A stretch of 64,000 bases of DNA from Sycon ciliatum (Eukaryota > Porifera > Calcarea > Leucosolenida > Sycettidae): positions 79,501 to 143,500 of the forward strand of contig NC_088655.1 in NCBI RefSeq assembly GCF_964019385.1, written 5' to 3'. The position numbers and the translations under genes are program-made. Positions 1 through 9,198 of this stretch are shown piece by piece (position 1 is the stretch's first letter; each line of letters begins with the position of its first letter). The notes below the pieces were generated by a model, which searched no databases, was not told the DNA's origin, and was given only the letters and a program-made list of their open reading frames with translations.

Positions 1-9
1 TCAAGAGAT

Positions 10-2961
10 CTATTTCGCACCTTCACGACGAACAGTGCCAAACAACTGTAAAGACAACACATTCTCCTTCTGAACACAAAGCTCAGGGTCTAACTTACGT
101 ATGTACAAAGCTTCCAACACGGCAAGATGTAACAAAGACCTACCACGCGACAAAACAGAGAATACATCATCGGAGTACCACTCACGACAACTAGCACTGC
201 CCGACAGGTGACACTTGATTGCCGAGGTACCGTTTCCCTGACCCGACGACTTGGCCGTTGTCACCTCCGATATTGCCGCTTGCGAATCTCTCCCATTACG
301 CCCTGCGTCCCTGCAATTCCGATTGCCTCGGTCGAGATCCGTGTGCTGCTCCACGTCCAGTCTGTCCTGCTTCCGTGGTCTACCTCGTTTCTTCACATTA
401 ACCGTTGTTGTCACTTCCAGTATTGGTTCTTTTGATTCGTCATCAATTCGTCTCCTCAATTGACTTCTGGTGACTCGTCCGGGGCTCGATTGTCCAGATG
501 TCAGTTTCGGTGGTTTCCGTATCGGTCTCTTCTTCTTGTTGACTGTTGTTTGGGTTGGCTCCAGCCCTCCGCCCGACGAAAAGGAGGAGGCATCGACAAG
601 CGTATCCACAGCGGACTTGGACAAGTCCACCTCAGACACAGACTGCACTGGACACTTCGGCGGACGACCACGCCGAGGTCGAGAACCACGTGCAGCTACA
701 GGGACAAGATTCAACGGTACATGTTGACGAATCCGTGCGCCCAGGTGCTGAAAGGTTCTACCCACGTACCGATTTTCACAATTTCGGCACTGAAAGAAAT
801 AGATTAAATTACTTTTGCTTAGGGTAGGTAGAACGTCCTTCTTCACGCTGAACGCACGGGTCGTCCCAAAGATGACATACAATTTGACACACGGATAAGA
901 GGAACAAACAATATTCCGCACCTCCTTCTCGACGCGCGAAGAACCGGCACCAACCCATGGCAAACGTAGTACCACAGGGCATCTCTCTGGTCCAAAAGTA
1001 ATCGTCTTTTCCAAGGTCGGTTTCTGGTTGATGAGTTTCATTAGAAGTGTCTTTGGATAGCCATTCTTTGTCATTATGGTTAAGAGTCGTTCTAGTTCCT
1101 CGTCCAGCAGATGAGGGGAACATATCCTATGTGCACGGTAGACAAGGGCCTTGACGAGGTGTGTTTTGGACTTAGTTGGAGTAAAACTTGACCATGGGAT
1201 ATACAAGCCTGTGAAAGTGGGCTTTCTATAAATGGTCGTGTCCATGTTGTGCGTATCCATGTTACGAGAAATACTAACATCCAGGAAAGAAAGGGTACCA
1301 TTGTTTTCACCATCTGATGTGAATTTTAATGCTGGATGTAAGGAGTTGAGAGTTTCCATAAACCTATCACAGGTTTCCTTGTCGTCGTCGTGACAATATA
1401 CATCGTCAACAAAACGACAGTACATTGATGGCCAAAGTGAAGGGTCAATAGACGACTCGCAGAAGCCGACAAATATGTTCGCCAAGACTGGCCCCAAAGG
1501 CGATCCCATGGCGACTCCATCATTCTGTTTGTACATTATATTGTCGAATGAAAACTCCACACCAGACGTGACCATGAACATAAGTTTCACGAACTCTGTT
1601 TCATTCAAATCTGGGGGAGTGATAGATCTGTTATGGTATAACGCCATGGCGCAAATGTCTATTGTTTCTCGTAAAGGAACGTTGGTAAACAAGCTCACTA
1701 CGTCATAGGAGCACATGTAACCATTTGATTCAAATTTCGAATCTCTAAGTTTTTCCACAAACTCAAACGTGTCTTTAACGCAATGTGTGTTGTACAAGGC
1801 AAGAACCGGTTGTAGCAAATTGCATAACCATTTCGAAACCTTGTATTGCGGAGATCCAGACATGCTTAAGATCGGGCGTAATGGAATATGTTTTTTATGA
1901 ATTTTTGGGAGCCCATACATCCTAGGTCTTGTCGAGCCTGTGGGAGCTAGATGATCATACTCATATTTGGTGATCTGATGCGTTCTAGAAAGAAAAAGCA
2001 GGTACTTACTCAGCTTGGTATCAATGTTTTCGGTATGGTCATACACATCGCAAGGCCCAAGTCTGCTGAATTTACTAATGTCATTGAGTATGACCAGCAT
2101 TTTCTCCCGGTAATTATCCGCAGACAAGATGACTGTTGCACGGCCTTTGTCCGGTCGAGAGATAACGATTTCTGGATTCTTTCGAAGCTCGTTGATCACT
2201 TTCATGTGTTCCCGTGATAGCGTGAATGATCGAGTGTCCGGAGGCGATTGTGCGAACCGAAAGGCTTCAGCGGCCAGTGAAGCCCGACAAGATCCAGCTG
2301 CTATATCCGACTTTGCCGGGATGCTAGATAGCTGTTGCTGAAGTAGTTCGAACTCGGCCAGGATATCAGTTTTCCTAAACCTCGGGGGAATACCGAAGTC
2401 CATTCCACCGCACAAAACATCCTTTTGAAGCTGGGTTAAGGTAATATCAGAGAGATTGATGATTGTTTCATAATTGTCACTGCAGGTTCCAAACCGGTCC
2501 TTCCTCAAAGCTAAAATAATGCCTGTGTGTTTCTTTTCAAGTCTAGAACGCTGCCTACAATCACATTCGGATAATAGCCAAGAGAACCTAATGAAGTCAA
2601 ATGTGTTGAGATGTGTTCGGCTTCTTTGGTAGGAAGACACAAACTTGGATCGTATGCTTTGAAGGTGGGCCTTGGCCTTTTTATGGTCATCTCGTAGCAA
2701 GACCTTTTCAATAGAGATGGAATCATAGAGTTTTAATTTGTGAACTCGCTGTTGGAGATACTTAGGCGCGATAGAGTAATGAAGGCAGTCACGAAGCAGT
2801 CGCACATGGTAGATGGCTGTGTTAAGGCGTCCCCGGAGAGAAAGGACGTCATTCAGAAGACCGATATGTTCGGTTTGGAGACGTCGCTTGAAGTAGTTAA
2901 AGCAGTGGCGTGGAGAAAGAAAGAACAGCAGTGTTACTGGTGCTGTGATAGGCATCAGCAT
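10..2961 (-). CDS. Penelope-like element polyprotein: reverse transcriptase plus GIY-YIG endonuclease (left copy)
   Basis: Intact reading frame encoding an RT with the Penelope signature: a DKGRAT motif, a YGLPKIHK motif, motif A around SYDVVSLFTNVP, motif B AMGSPLGPVLANIF and catalytic FVDD. After the RT comes a Cys-X2-Cys finger and the YVGRT part of a GIY-YIG nuclease, then a basic insert with AT-hook-like RGRPPK and KRGRPRK, then the second half of the nuclease ending ELCVQKENVLSL. The frame stays open upstream to 3054, but the codons above about 2979 are antisense of the opposite arm, so I chose the first ATG inside the element's own sequence (2961). The true start could be further upstream or lost. 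Confidence 0.9.
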   Translation of the reverse strand: MLMPITAPVTLLFFLSPRHCFNYFKRRLQTEHIGLLNDVLSLRGRLNTAIYHVRLLRDCLHYSIAPKYLQQRVHKLKLYDSISIEKVLLRDDHKKAKAHLQSIRSKFVSSYQRSRTHLNTFDFIRFSWLLSECDCRQRSRLEKKHTGIILALRKDRFGTCSDNYETIINLSDITLTQLQKDVLCGGMDFGIPPRFRKTDILAEFELLQQQLSSIPAKSDIAAGSCRASLAAEAFRFAQSPPDTRSFTLSREHMKVINELRKNPEIVISRPDKGRATVILSADNYREKMLVILNDISKFSRLGPCDVYDHTENIDTKLSKYLLFLSRTHQITKYEYDHLAPTGSTRPRMYGLPKIHKKHIPLRPILSMSGSPQYKVSKWLCNLLQPVLALYNTHCVKDTFEFVEKLRDSKFESNGYMCSYDVVSLFTNVPLRETIDICAMALYHNRSITPPDLNETEFVKLMFMVTSGVEFSFDNIMYKQNDGVAMGSPLGPVLANIFVGFCESSIDPSLWPSMYCRFVDDVYCHDDDKETCDRFMETLNSLHPALKFTSDGENNGTLSFLDVSISRNMDTHNMDTTIYRKPTFTGLYIPWSSFTPTKSKTHLVKALVYRAHRICSPHLLDEELERLLTIMTKNGYPKTLLMKLINQKPTLEKTITFGPERCPVVLRLPWVGAGSSRVEKEVRNIVCSSYPCVKLYVIFGTTRAFSVKKDVLPTLSKSNLIYFFQCRNCENRYVGRTFQHLGARIRQHVPLNLVPVAARGSRPRRGRPPKCPVQSVSEVDLSKSAVDTLVDASSFSSGGGLEPTQTTVNKKKRPIRKPPKLTSGQSSPGRVTRSQLRRRIDDESKEPILEVTTTVNVKKRGRPRKQDRLDVEQHTDLDRGNRNCRDAGRNGRDSQAAISEVTTAKSSGQGNGTSAIKCHLSGSASCREWYSDDVFSVLSRGRSLLHLAVLEALYIRKLDPELCVQKENVLSLQLFGTVRREGAK

Positions 2962-5784
2962 GGGCTGTCGCCTAGGCGCATCTACCATGTGCGACTGCTT
3001 CGTGACTGCCTTCATTACTCTATCGCGCCTAAGTATCTCCAACAGCGAGTTCACAAATTAAAACTCTATGATTCCATCTCTATTGAAAAGGTCTTGCTAC
3101 GAGATGACCATAACAAGGCCAAGGCCCACCTTCAAAGCATACGATCCAAGTTTGTGTCTTCCTACCAAAGAAGCCGAACACATCTCAACACATTCGACTT
3201 CATTAGGTTCTCTTGGCTATTATCCGAATGTGATTGTAGGCAGCGTTCTAGACTTGAAAAGAAACACACAGGCATTATTTTAGCTTTGAGGAAGGACCGG
3301 TTTGGAACCTGCAGTGACAATTATGAAACAATCATCAATCTCTCTGATATTACCTTAACCCAGCTTCAAAAGGATGTTTTGTGCGGTGGAATGGACTTCG
3401 GTATTCCCCCGAGGTTTAGGAAAACTGATATCCTGGCCGAGTTCGAACTACTTCAGCAACAGCTATCTAGCATCCCGGCAAAGTCGGATATAGCAGCTGG
3501 ATCTTGTCGGGCTTCACTGGCCGCTGAAGCCTTTCGGTTCGCACAATCGCCTCCGGACACTCGATCATTCACGCTATCACGGGAACACATGAAAGTGATC
3601 AACGAGCTTCGAAAGAATCCAGAAATCGTTATCTCTCGACCGGACAAAGGCCGTGCAACAGTCATCTTGTCTGCGGATAATTACCGGGAGAAAATGCTGG
3701 TCATACTCAATGACATTAGTAAATTCAGCAGACTTGGGCCTTGCGATGTGTATGACCATACCGAAAACATTGATACCAAGCTGAGTAAGTACCTGCTTTT
3801 TCTTTCTAGAACGCATCAGATCACCAAATATGAGTATGATCATCTAGCTCCCACAGGCTCGACAAGACCTAGGATATATGGGCTCCCAAAAATTCATAAA
3901 AAACATATTCCATTACGCCCGATCTTAAGCATGTCTGGATCTCCGCAATACAAGGTTTCGAAATGGTTATGCAATTTGCTACAACCGGTTCTTGCCTTGT
4001 ACAACACACATTGCGTTAAAGACACGTTTGAGTTTGTGGAAAAACTTAGAGATTCGAAATTTGAATCAAATGGTTACATGTGCTCCTATGACGTAGTGAG
4101 CTTGTTTACCAACGTTCCTTTACGAGAAACAATAGACATTTGCGCCATGGCGTTATACCATAACAGATCTATCACTCCCCCAGATTTGAATGAAACAGAG
4201 TTCGTGAAACTTATGTTCATGGTCACGTCTGGTGTGGAGTTTTCATTCGACAATATAATGTACAAACAGAATGATGGAGTCGCCATGGGATCGCCTTTGG
4301 GGCCAGTCTTGGCGAACATATTTGTCGGCTTCTGCGAGTCGTCTATTGACCCTTCACTTTGGCCATCAATGTACTGTCGTTTTGTTGACGATGTATATTG
4401 TCACGACGACGACAAGGAAACCTGTGATAGGTTTATGGAAACTCTCAACTCCTTACATCCAGCATTAAAATTCACATCAGATGGTGAAAACAATGGTACC
4501 CTTTCTTTCCTGGATGTTAGTATTTCTCGTAACATGGATACGCACAACATGGACACGACCATTTATAGAAAGCCCACTTTCACAGGCTTGTATATCCCAT
4601 GGTCAAGTTTTACTCCAACTAAGTCCAAAACACACCTCGTCAAGGCCCTTGTCTACCGTGCACATAGGATATGTTCCCCTCATCTGCTGGACGAGGAACT
4701 AGAACGACTCTTAACCATAATGACAAAGAATGGCTATCCAAAGACACTTCTAATGAAACTCATCAACCAGAAACCGACCTTGGAAAAGACGATTACTTTT
4801 GGACCAGAGAGATGCCCTGTGGTACTACGTTTGCCATGGGTTGGTGCCGGTTCTTCGCGCGTCGAGAAGGAGGTGCGGAATATTGTTTGTTCCTCTTATC
4901 CGTGTGTCAAATTGTATGTCATCTTTGGGACGACCCGTGCGTTCAGCGTGAAGAAGGACGTTCTACCTACCCTAAGCAAAAGTAATTTAATCTATTTCTT
5001 TCAGTGCCGAAATTGTGAAAATCGGTACGTGGGTAGAACCTTTCAGCACCTGGGCGCACGGATTCGTCAACATGTACCGTTGAATCTTGTCCCTGTAGCT
5101 GCACGTGGTTCTCGACCTCGGCGTGGTCGTCCACCGAAGTGTCCAGTGCAGTCTGTGTCTGAGGTGGACTTGTCCAAGTCCGCTGTGGATACGCTTGTCG
5201 ATGCCTCCTCCTTTTCGTCGGGCGGAGGGCTGGAGCCAACCCAAACAACAGTCAACAAGAAGAAGAGACCGATACGGAAACCACCGAAACTGACATCTGG
5301 ACAATCGAGCCCCGGACGAGTCACCAGAAGTCAATTGAGGAGACGAATTGATGACGAATCAAAAGAACCAATACTGGAAGTGACAACAACGGTTAATGTG
5401 AAGAAACGAGGTAGACCACGGAAGCAGGACAGACTGGACGTGGAGCAGCACACGGATCTCGACCGAGGCAATCGGAATTGCAGGGACGCAGGGCGTAATG
5501 GGAGAGATTCGCAAGCGGCAATATCGGAGGTGACAACGGCCAAGTCGTCGGGTCAGGGAAACGGTACCTCGGCAATCAAGTGTCACCTGTCGGGCAGTGC
5601 TAGTTGTCGTGAGTGGTACTCCGATGATGTATTCTCTGTTTTGTCGCGTGGTAGGTCTTTGTTACATCTTGCCGTGTTGGAAGCTTTGTACATACGTAAG
5701 TTAGACCCTGAGCTTTGTGTTCAGAAGGAGAATGTGTTGTCTTTACAGTTGTTTGGCACTGTTCGTCGTGAAGGTGCGAAATAG
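2740..5784 (+). CDS. Penelope-like element polyprotein, 5'-truncated right copy
   Basis: Same protein as the opposite-strand copy: Penelope RT (DKGRAT about residue 300, motif A about 449, AMGSPLGP about 515, FVDD about 546), GIY-YIG first half about 750-775, AT-hook-like insert, nuclease second half about 944-1000. Element-derived coding begins only at 2979 (around the IYHVRLL residues). The first 80 or so codons of the open frame are chance coding from the antisense of the left arm and the spacer, so the drawn start is not a genuine element start. Catalytic motifs are intact, but the missing N-terminus makes an active product doubtful. Confidence 0.85.
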   Translation: MNSLLEILRRDRVMKAVTKQSHMVDGCVKASPERKDVIQKTDMFGLETSLEVVKAVAWRKKEQQCYWCCDRHQHGLSPRRIYHVRLLRDCLHYSIAPKYLQQRVHKLKLYDSISIEKVLLRDDHNKAKAHLQSIRSKFVSSYQRSRTHLNTFDFIRFSWLLSECDCRQRSRLEKKHTGIILALRKDRFGTCSDNYETIINLSDITLTQLQKDVLCGGMDFGIPPRFRKTDILAEFELLQQQLSSIPAKSDIAAGSCRASLAAEAFRFAQSPPDTRSFTLSREHMKVINELRKNPEIVISRPDKGRATVILSADNYREKMLVILNDISKFSRLGPCDVYDHTENIDTKLSKYLLFLSRTHQITKYEYDHLAPTGSTRPRIYGLPKIHKKHIPLRPILSMSGSPQYKVSKWLCNLLQPVLALYNTHCVKDTFEFVEKLRDSKFESNGYMCSYDVVSLFTNVPLRETIDICAMALYHNRSITPPDLNETEFVKLMFMVTSGVEFSFDNIMYKQNDGVAMGSPLGPVLANIFVGFCESSIDPSLWPSMYCRFVDDVYCHDDDKETCDRFMETLNSLHPALKFTSDGENNGTLSFLDVSISRNMDTHNMDTTIYRKPTFTGLYIPWSSFTPTKSKTHLVKALVYRAHRICSPHLLDEELERLLTIMTKNGYPKTLLMKLINQKPTLEKTITFGPERCPVVLRLPWVGAGSSRVEKEVRNIVCSSYPCVKLYVIFGTTRAFSVKKDVLPTLSKSNLIYFFQCRNCENRYVGRTFQHLGARIRQHVPLNLVPVAARGSRPRRGRPPKCPVQSVSEVDLSKSAVDTLVDASSFSSGGGLEPTQTTVNKKKRPIRKPPKLTSGQSSPGRVTRSQLRRRIDDESKEPILEVTTTVNVKKRGRPRKQDRLDVEQHTDLDRGNRNCRDAGRNGRDSQAAISEVTTAKSSGQGNGTSAIKCHLSGSASCREWYSDDVFSVLSRGRSLLHLAVLEALYIRKLDPELCVQKENVLSLQLFGTVRREGAK

Positions 5785-6110
5785 ATCTCTTGATGTTTCT
5801 CTCTTTTTCTTGTCACTACGTTTTTGTCACTTATTGGATTTGCATGCTGTTTTCTTGATTCTTCACATCTATTTTTTTCGTGTCACTTCTACACATAATT
5901 GGAGTGATATATTTCTGAACTTCTTTTCCTTATAGTTGTAGTCTTTTAGCTTATTTCCATCATTCCCTGTAGTATTTTGACAAGAAGGGAACGAAAACGT
6001 TCAATACTTTGACACATGTCCTAATTGGCTGGTGGTGACTCTTGCGTAGATGCATGCGTAGACAATACTTTTTTTGTAAAAATAAATAAATAAATAAATA
6101 AAACCTAACC
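5785..6110 (+). other. Penelope-like element 3' UTR with AAAT repeat tail
   Basis: T-rich non-coding sequence after the right-copy stop codon. It ends in about five AAAT units near 6085-6105. The segment around 5960-6010 recurs in reverse orientation at about 62680-62740, directly outside another Penelope fragment, which shows it is element sequence and not host DNA. Confidence 0.7.
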
Positions 6111-6468
6111 TATTATTAACTGGTTTGAGGGAAAGAGACAAACGGGATTATTATTATTATTATTATTTTTTGTCAAAGTAATGTAGTTAGTGTATGTTAG
6201 CATCCACCGATCACACTTCCCTGTTTGCATTTGCCACGCACCGCTACGTCAGTGCTTTGCTCACTGCACTCACACTACCAGTGCATAGATTTGTGCGCGC
6301 TTTGCCTGCCGTCGCACAACTGCATCCTTTGAACTTTCTCTATCTTTCTTGCCGTTGGCATTGGCCTCTCAAAGTCAAATTAGTGGCGACTTTTAGCTTG
6401 TGCTAGCATCAAATGCTCTGTTCAGTATTTGTCGCGGAGTGCTATAACGAGTGCGCAGGTTGCCAATA
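6111..6468. other. Unassigned spacer with (ATT)n
   Basis: An ATT trinucleotide run lies at about 6150-6170. The remainder up to the next transposon shows no coding signal or repeat that I recognise. Confidence 0.5.
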
Positions 6469-6675
6469 TGAGCCGCAGCCAGCAAAAATGGTACTTTTGG
6501 GTGAATTTTTGGAAAACGGTTTTTTTGCTCCAAAACACTTTTTCATAATTATGTGAATTATCATTCCTGATTGTTTGAACGTATTCTAAGGTGCAAGGGG
6601 TGGTTAAATACCACTATATGTACAAGGGTGTCCAGATTGGCAATTGCTGTCAGGTTACTTCTGCATTATAGTTAG

Positions 6676-7910
6676 TTATAAGTCCTCTGCCATGCCCTCG
6701 GCCTCTTCTTGGCCTGTGGCATTGCTCCAGGGTGCTTCTGAGTCTTGGCCCAGGTATTGTTTGATCTCCTTGTTCAGGTACAGCAGCCTTGTATCACTGA
6801 TACCACCTGATGGCAAGGTTGTGGGCAGGCCGCTTGCAGCGACAGCAGCAGAGTTGGTGGACGAGCGCATGTGCCTTATCTCACCTTTATCTGCTTGACA
6901 GTGCTTCTTCATGCAAACAACACCAGGAGATTCCCGTGCACGCAGCCGCTCACAGCGTGCGCAAACATCAGACATCTGCTTCATGATGCATATATCTGGA
7001 GTATTAGCTTTCCAAAGCCGTTTGAACGTGGTCAGACTAATAGGATGCGCACCTTCAGAATCACAGTATAGGCAATGAATTTCTTTCTTTGTACAACAAG
7101 CAGGAAGATATGTGGGCGCCTTTGCTGCGCGTCCCCTGGGTGCTGCTGGTTGTGGCATTCCATAACGAGATGCATAATTTTTGATAAACGGCACAACATT
7201 GTCAGCCACTGCAGTAGGTAAGATGTTGGGCTGGGTTTGCCCTTACTCTTGCTGCTCTGTGGCGTTATAAGTAGATGTTCAGCGTCTTCTTGTAATTTAC
7301 GTGGTAGAGTATGCGACAATCCATGTGCATCTTGGAACACTTCACGGCAGACGACAACACCAAGCATTGCATATGTGAACGAAAATTTGCGAGAACTTGC
7401 AGTTGCAGCTCCAGCGCTGGGGCTAGATATTTTCATTATCGCTGCAAGTTCGCCCAGCACGTACCGCTTCGGCTCACTCCTCTTCATTGCTCTCAAGTTA
7501 CATACCAGTTCCTCGAGCTGGTCCGGAGGTAGCTTGGTCCAATGATTCACTTTGCATTTGCGACCGATGTCCAGTGCGTCGCGTATCATCGCCGCTGCCG
7601 CTCCACTTGCTGCACTAATTCCATGGCTAGTGGTATCCTCTGCATCGCTGAAATACTCGTCATCGCTGCTCTGCGACTCCAGCCGTAAACAGGTCCGCTT
7701 TTCTGCAGGTGTGTCCATATCTGAGTCGTCTGAGCCAGACGATTCGGCGATCGTATCACTGTTGTTTAGGCCGTAAAAACTTTCGTCATGTTCCCGTAGC
7801 GCAGCGAGGTCGTCAACACTCGCACCGCAAATTTCTAGGCTTCGTCTTCTACTCGTGCATGCCATGACACTCTGTGGCTTCTCTACTTTCAGTACGCGTC
7901 TTGCATGCAC
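6676..7910 (-). CDS. Transposon-borne protein with Cys-rich domain, two exons
   Basis: Two overlapping minus-strand frames join cleanly through an intron at 7246-7209 (GTAAGG donor, CTACTGCAG acceptor, 38 nt). The first exon ends in phase 1 and the second supplies TG, giving an in-frame ATG codon before ADNVVPFIK. The N-terminal part is acidic and Ser-rich (about residues 40-90). The second exon carries a PQPAAPRGR motif and a Cys pattern (CLYC, later CARC). I recall similar PQPAAPRGR proteins as repetitive hypothetical genes of sponges and cnidarians, but the function is unknown to me. No catalytic DDE residues were recognised, so the product is probably truncated. Confidence 0.65.
7209..7246 (-). 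other. 38-nt intron in transposon gene
   Basis: Read on the minus strand it starts GTAAGG and ends CTACTGCAG. Removing it restores one frame across two otherwise conflicting frames, with phase 1 on both sides. Confidence 0.6.
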
Positions 7911-8120
7911 TCACACTTGTTGAAAGATTAAGTTGCCCCACTTGATACCTTGTCAAGATGAAAACAAATAATCTTGAAGCGATCCTCATCAAGAAGACAA
8001 CTCGTAAAATGTACAAAATCACCTCAACTCAAAAAGTTATTTTCAATTCCGAACTTCAAATTCCCATTCTGAACAATTTCCGTAATTTTCTATAGTACCT
8101 TTTTTGCTGGCCGCGGCTCA

Positions 8121-8230
8121 TATGGTGATTGTGCATAGGATGCAGCCACACGCCAGTCAGTATCTGTTTTACCTGTCAGTCACCACAATGCACTGAAGCA
8201 TATTAAGTCGCTCACTGAACCTGGTTTTAT
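8121..8230. other. Short unassigned spacer
   Basis: No feature was recognised between the transposon terminus and the BEL/Pao remnant. Confidence 0.4.
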
Positions 8231-9198
8231 TGGACACAAAGTTAGCAGTCATGGATAGCTGTTCTCAACGCTTGTGTTGGAAACACCAGTGCATCAGAGG
8301 AGCTCAAGTTGCTTCACATGCGACAGTATGCCGAGGGTAACACTTTGCTTTCAATCAAAAACCTTGGCTTTTCGGCAGCAGCGTACACCTTAGCCCTCTC
8401 CCGACTCGAGAAGAAATACTGAAGTGAGACACGCCAATTGACCATCCTGCTGGACAACATCAACAAGTTTCTGCCAATCACGAACCGCGCCACCGACCGC
8501 TTTGCAGATTCTCTGGAGGTCACGATCGTCGCCCTGACAGACGCGCAAAGGAACTTGGCAAGGGAGCCCTGTACATGCAGTTGTTAAAGAAACGCCTAAG
8601 CTGAGAGGATGCGTCGTTGGGGAGCTCTTTCCACTGCTGCTGAAGGCTGATTACAATAACCCAGGGAAGCATGGACAACAACGGTTGCCTCCTCTACCCA
8701 AAGTGAATATTTACCCATGCTGATAACCCAAATTTTGTGCTTCGATGTACGATTATTCTTTTCAGTTTGCTGGATTGGATCAACCGGGAAGCAGAGTTTC
8801 AAAGCCATGCTTGTGAAAAATTGGACTGCATAAACTCACGATCAACTCAGTCGCCCGCAAATCATCAGGCTACTTGCCCCAGTGCTCCTTCGAATCCGAA
8901 AACTCGAGCTTATCATGCCAGTCGGCCAACCCAAGCTTCCACCGCAACTTGTGCACTGAGCAAGGAACCTCATTGGATCCATCAGTGTGATTACTTCCGC
9001 ACGCTTGATGTGAAGGAACATTGGGCCAAGGGCACAGCACTAGCATTGTGTTTTCGTTGTTTGCACGTAAGTCACCAAGGAAGGAACTGCCCACATCCAC
9101 GAGCTTGCAATACTGATGGATGCAAATATACACACCATTATCTCCTACATGGTCGTCCACAGCGTCCCACCTTGTCACCACCATACCATGGCATGTAA
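8231..9198 (+). pseudogene. BEL/Pao retrotransposon gag remnant
   Basis: The first half, with stops and frameshifts, reads like the DUF1759-type Pao gag region: LKLLHMRQYAEG, then a motif like IKNLGFSAAAYTLALSRLE. The open frame 8737-9198 carries the diagnostic Pao C-terminal finger: CALSKEPHWIHQCDYF, then LCFRCLHVSHQGRNC, then the GCKYTHHYLLH stretch. The frame stops just after the finger, where protease would normally follow. No LTRs or pol were found nearby, so this is an old fragment. Confidence 0.8.

Larger units (their letters stand above)
1..5793. repeat. Long inverted repeat: two Penelope-like elements head to head
   Basis: The sequence from 1 to 2815 is the reverse complement of 2979 to 5793; every checked pair of coordinates sums to 5794, so there is no net indel over 2.8 kb. 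Only a few substitutions were seen, for example Lys/Asn in the N-terminal part and Met/Ile near the middle of the encoded protein. The arms are separated by 163 bp (2816-2978) that belongs to the 5' part of the left (minus-strand) copy only, so the right copy is 5'-truncated. The left arm reaches the window edge and probably continues outside. Such near-identity implies a very recent event, or an inverted assembly/read artefact. Confidence 0.93.
6469..8120 (-). mobile_element. DNA transposon with 27-bp terminal inverted repeats, internally deleted
   Basis: The ends TGAGCCGCAGCCAGCAA (6469) and its inverted counterpart ending at 8120 match at 25 of 27 positions, and both are bordered by TA (6467-6468 and 8121-8122), consistent with a TA target duplication. 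The element encodes one minus-strand protein in its right two thirds. At 1.65 kb with no recognisable catalytic triad, it looks like an autonomous element that has lost its catalytic part. The superfamily is not determined; a TA duplication would fit the Tc1/mariner-like group but other families also use TA. Confidence 0.75.

Noticed and set aside
5785-6110. Possible hammerhead in the Penelope 3' UTR or spacer
   Set aside because: I scanned both strands of this region and the 2816-2978 spacer for CTGATGA with GAAA and found none.
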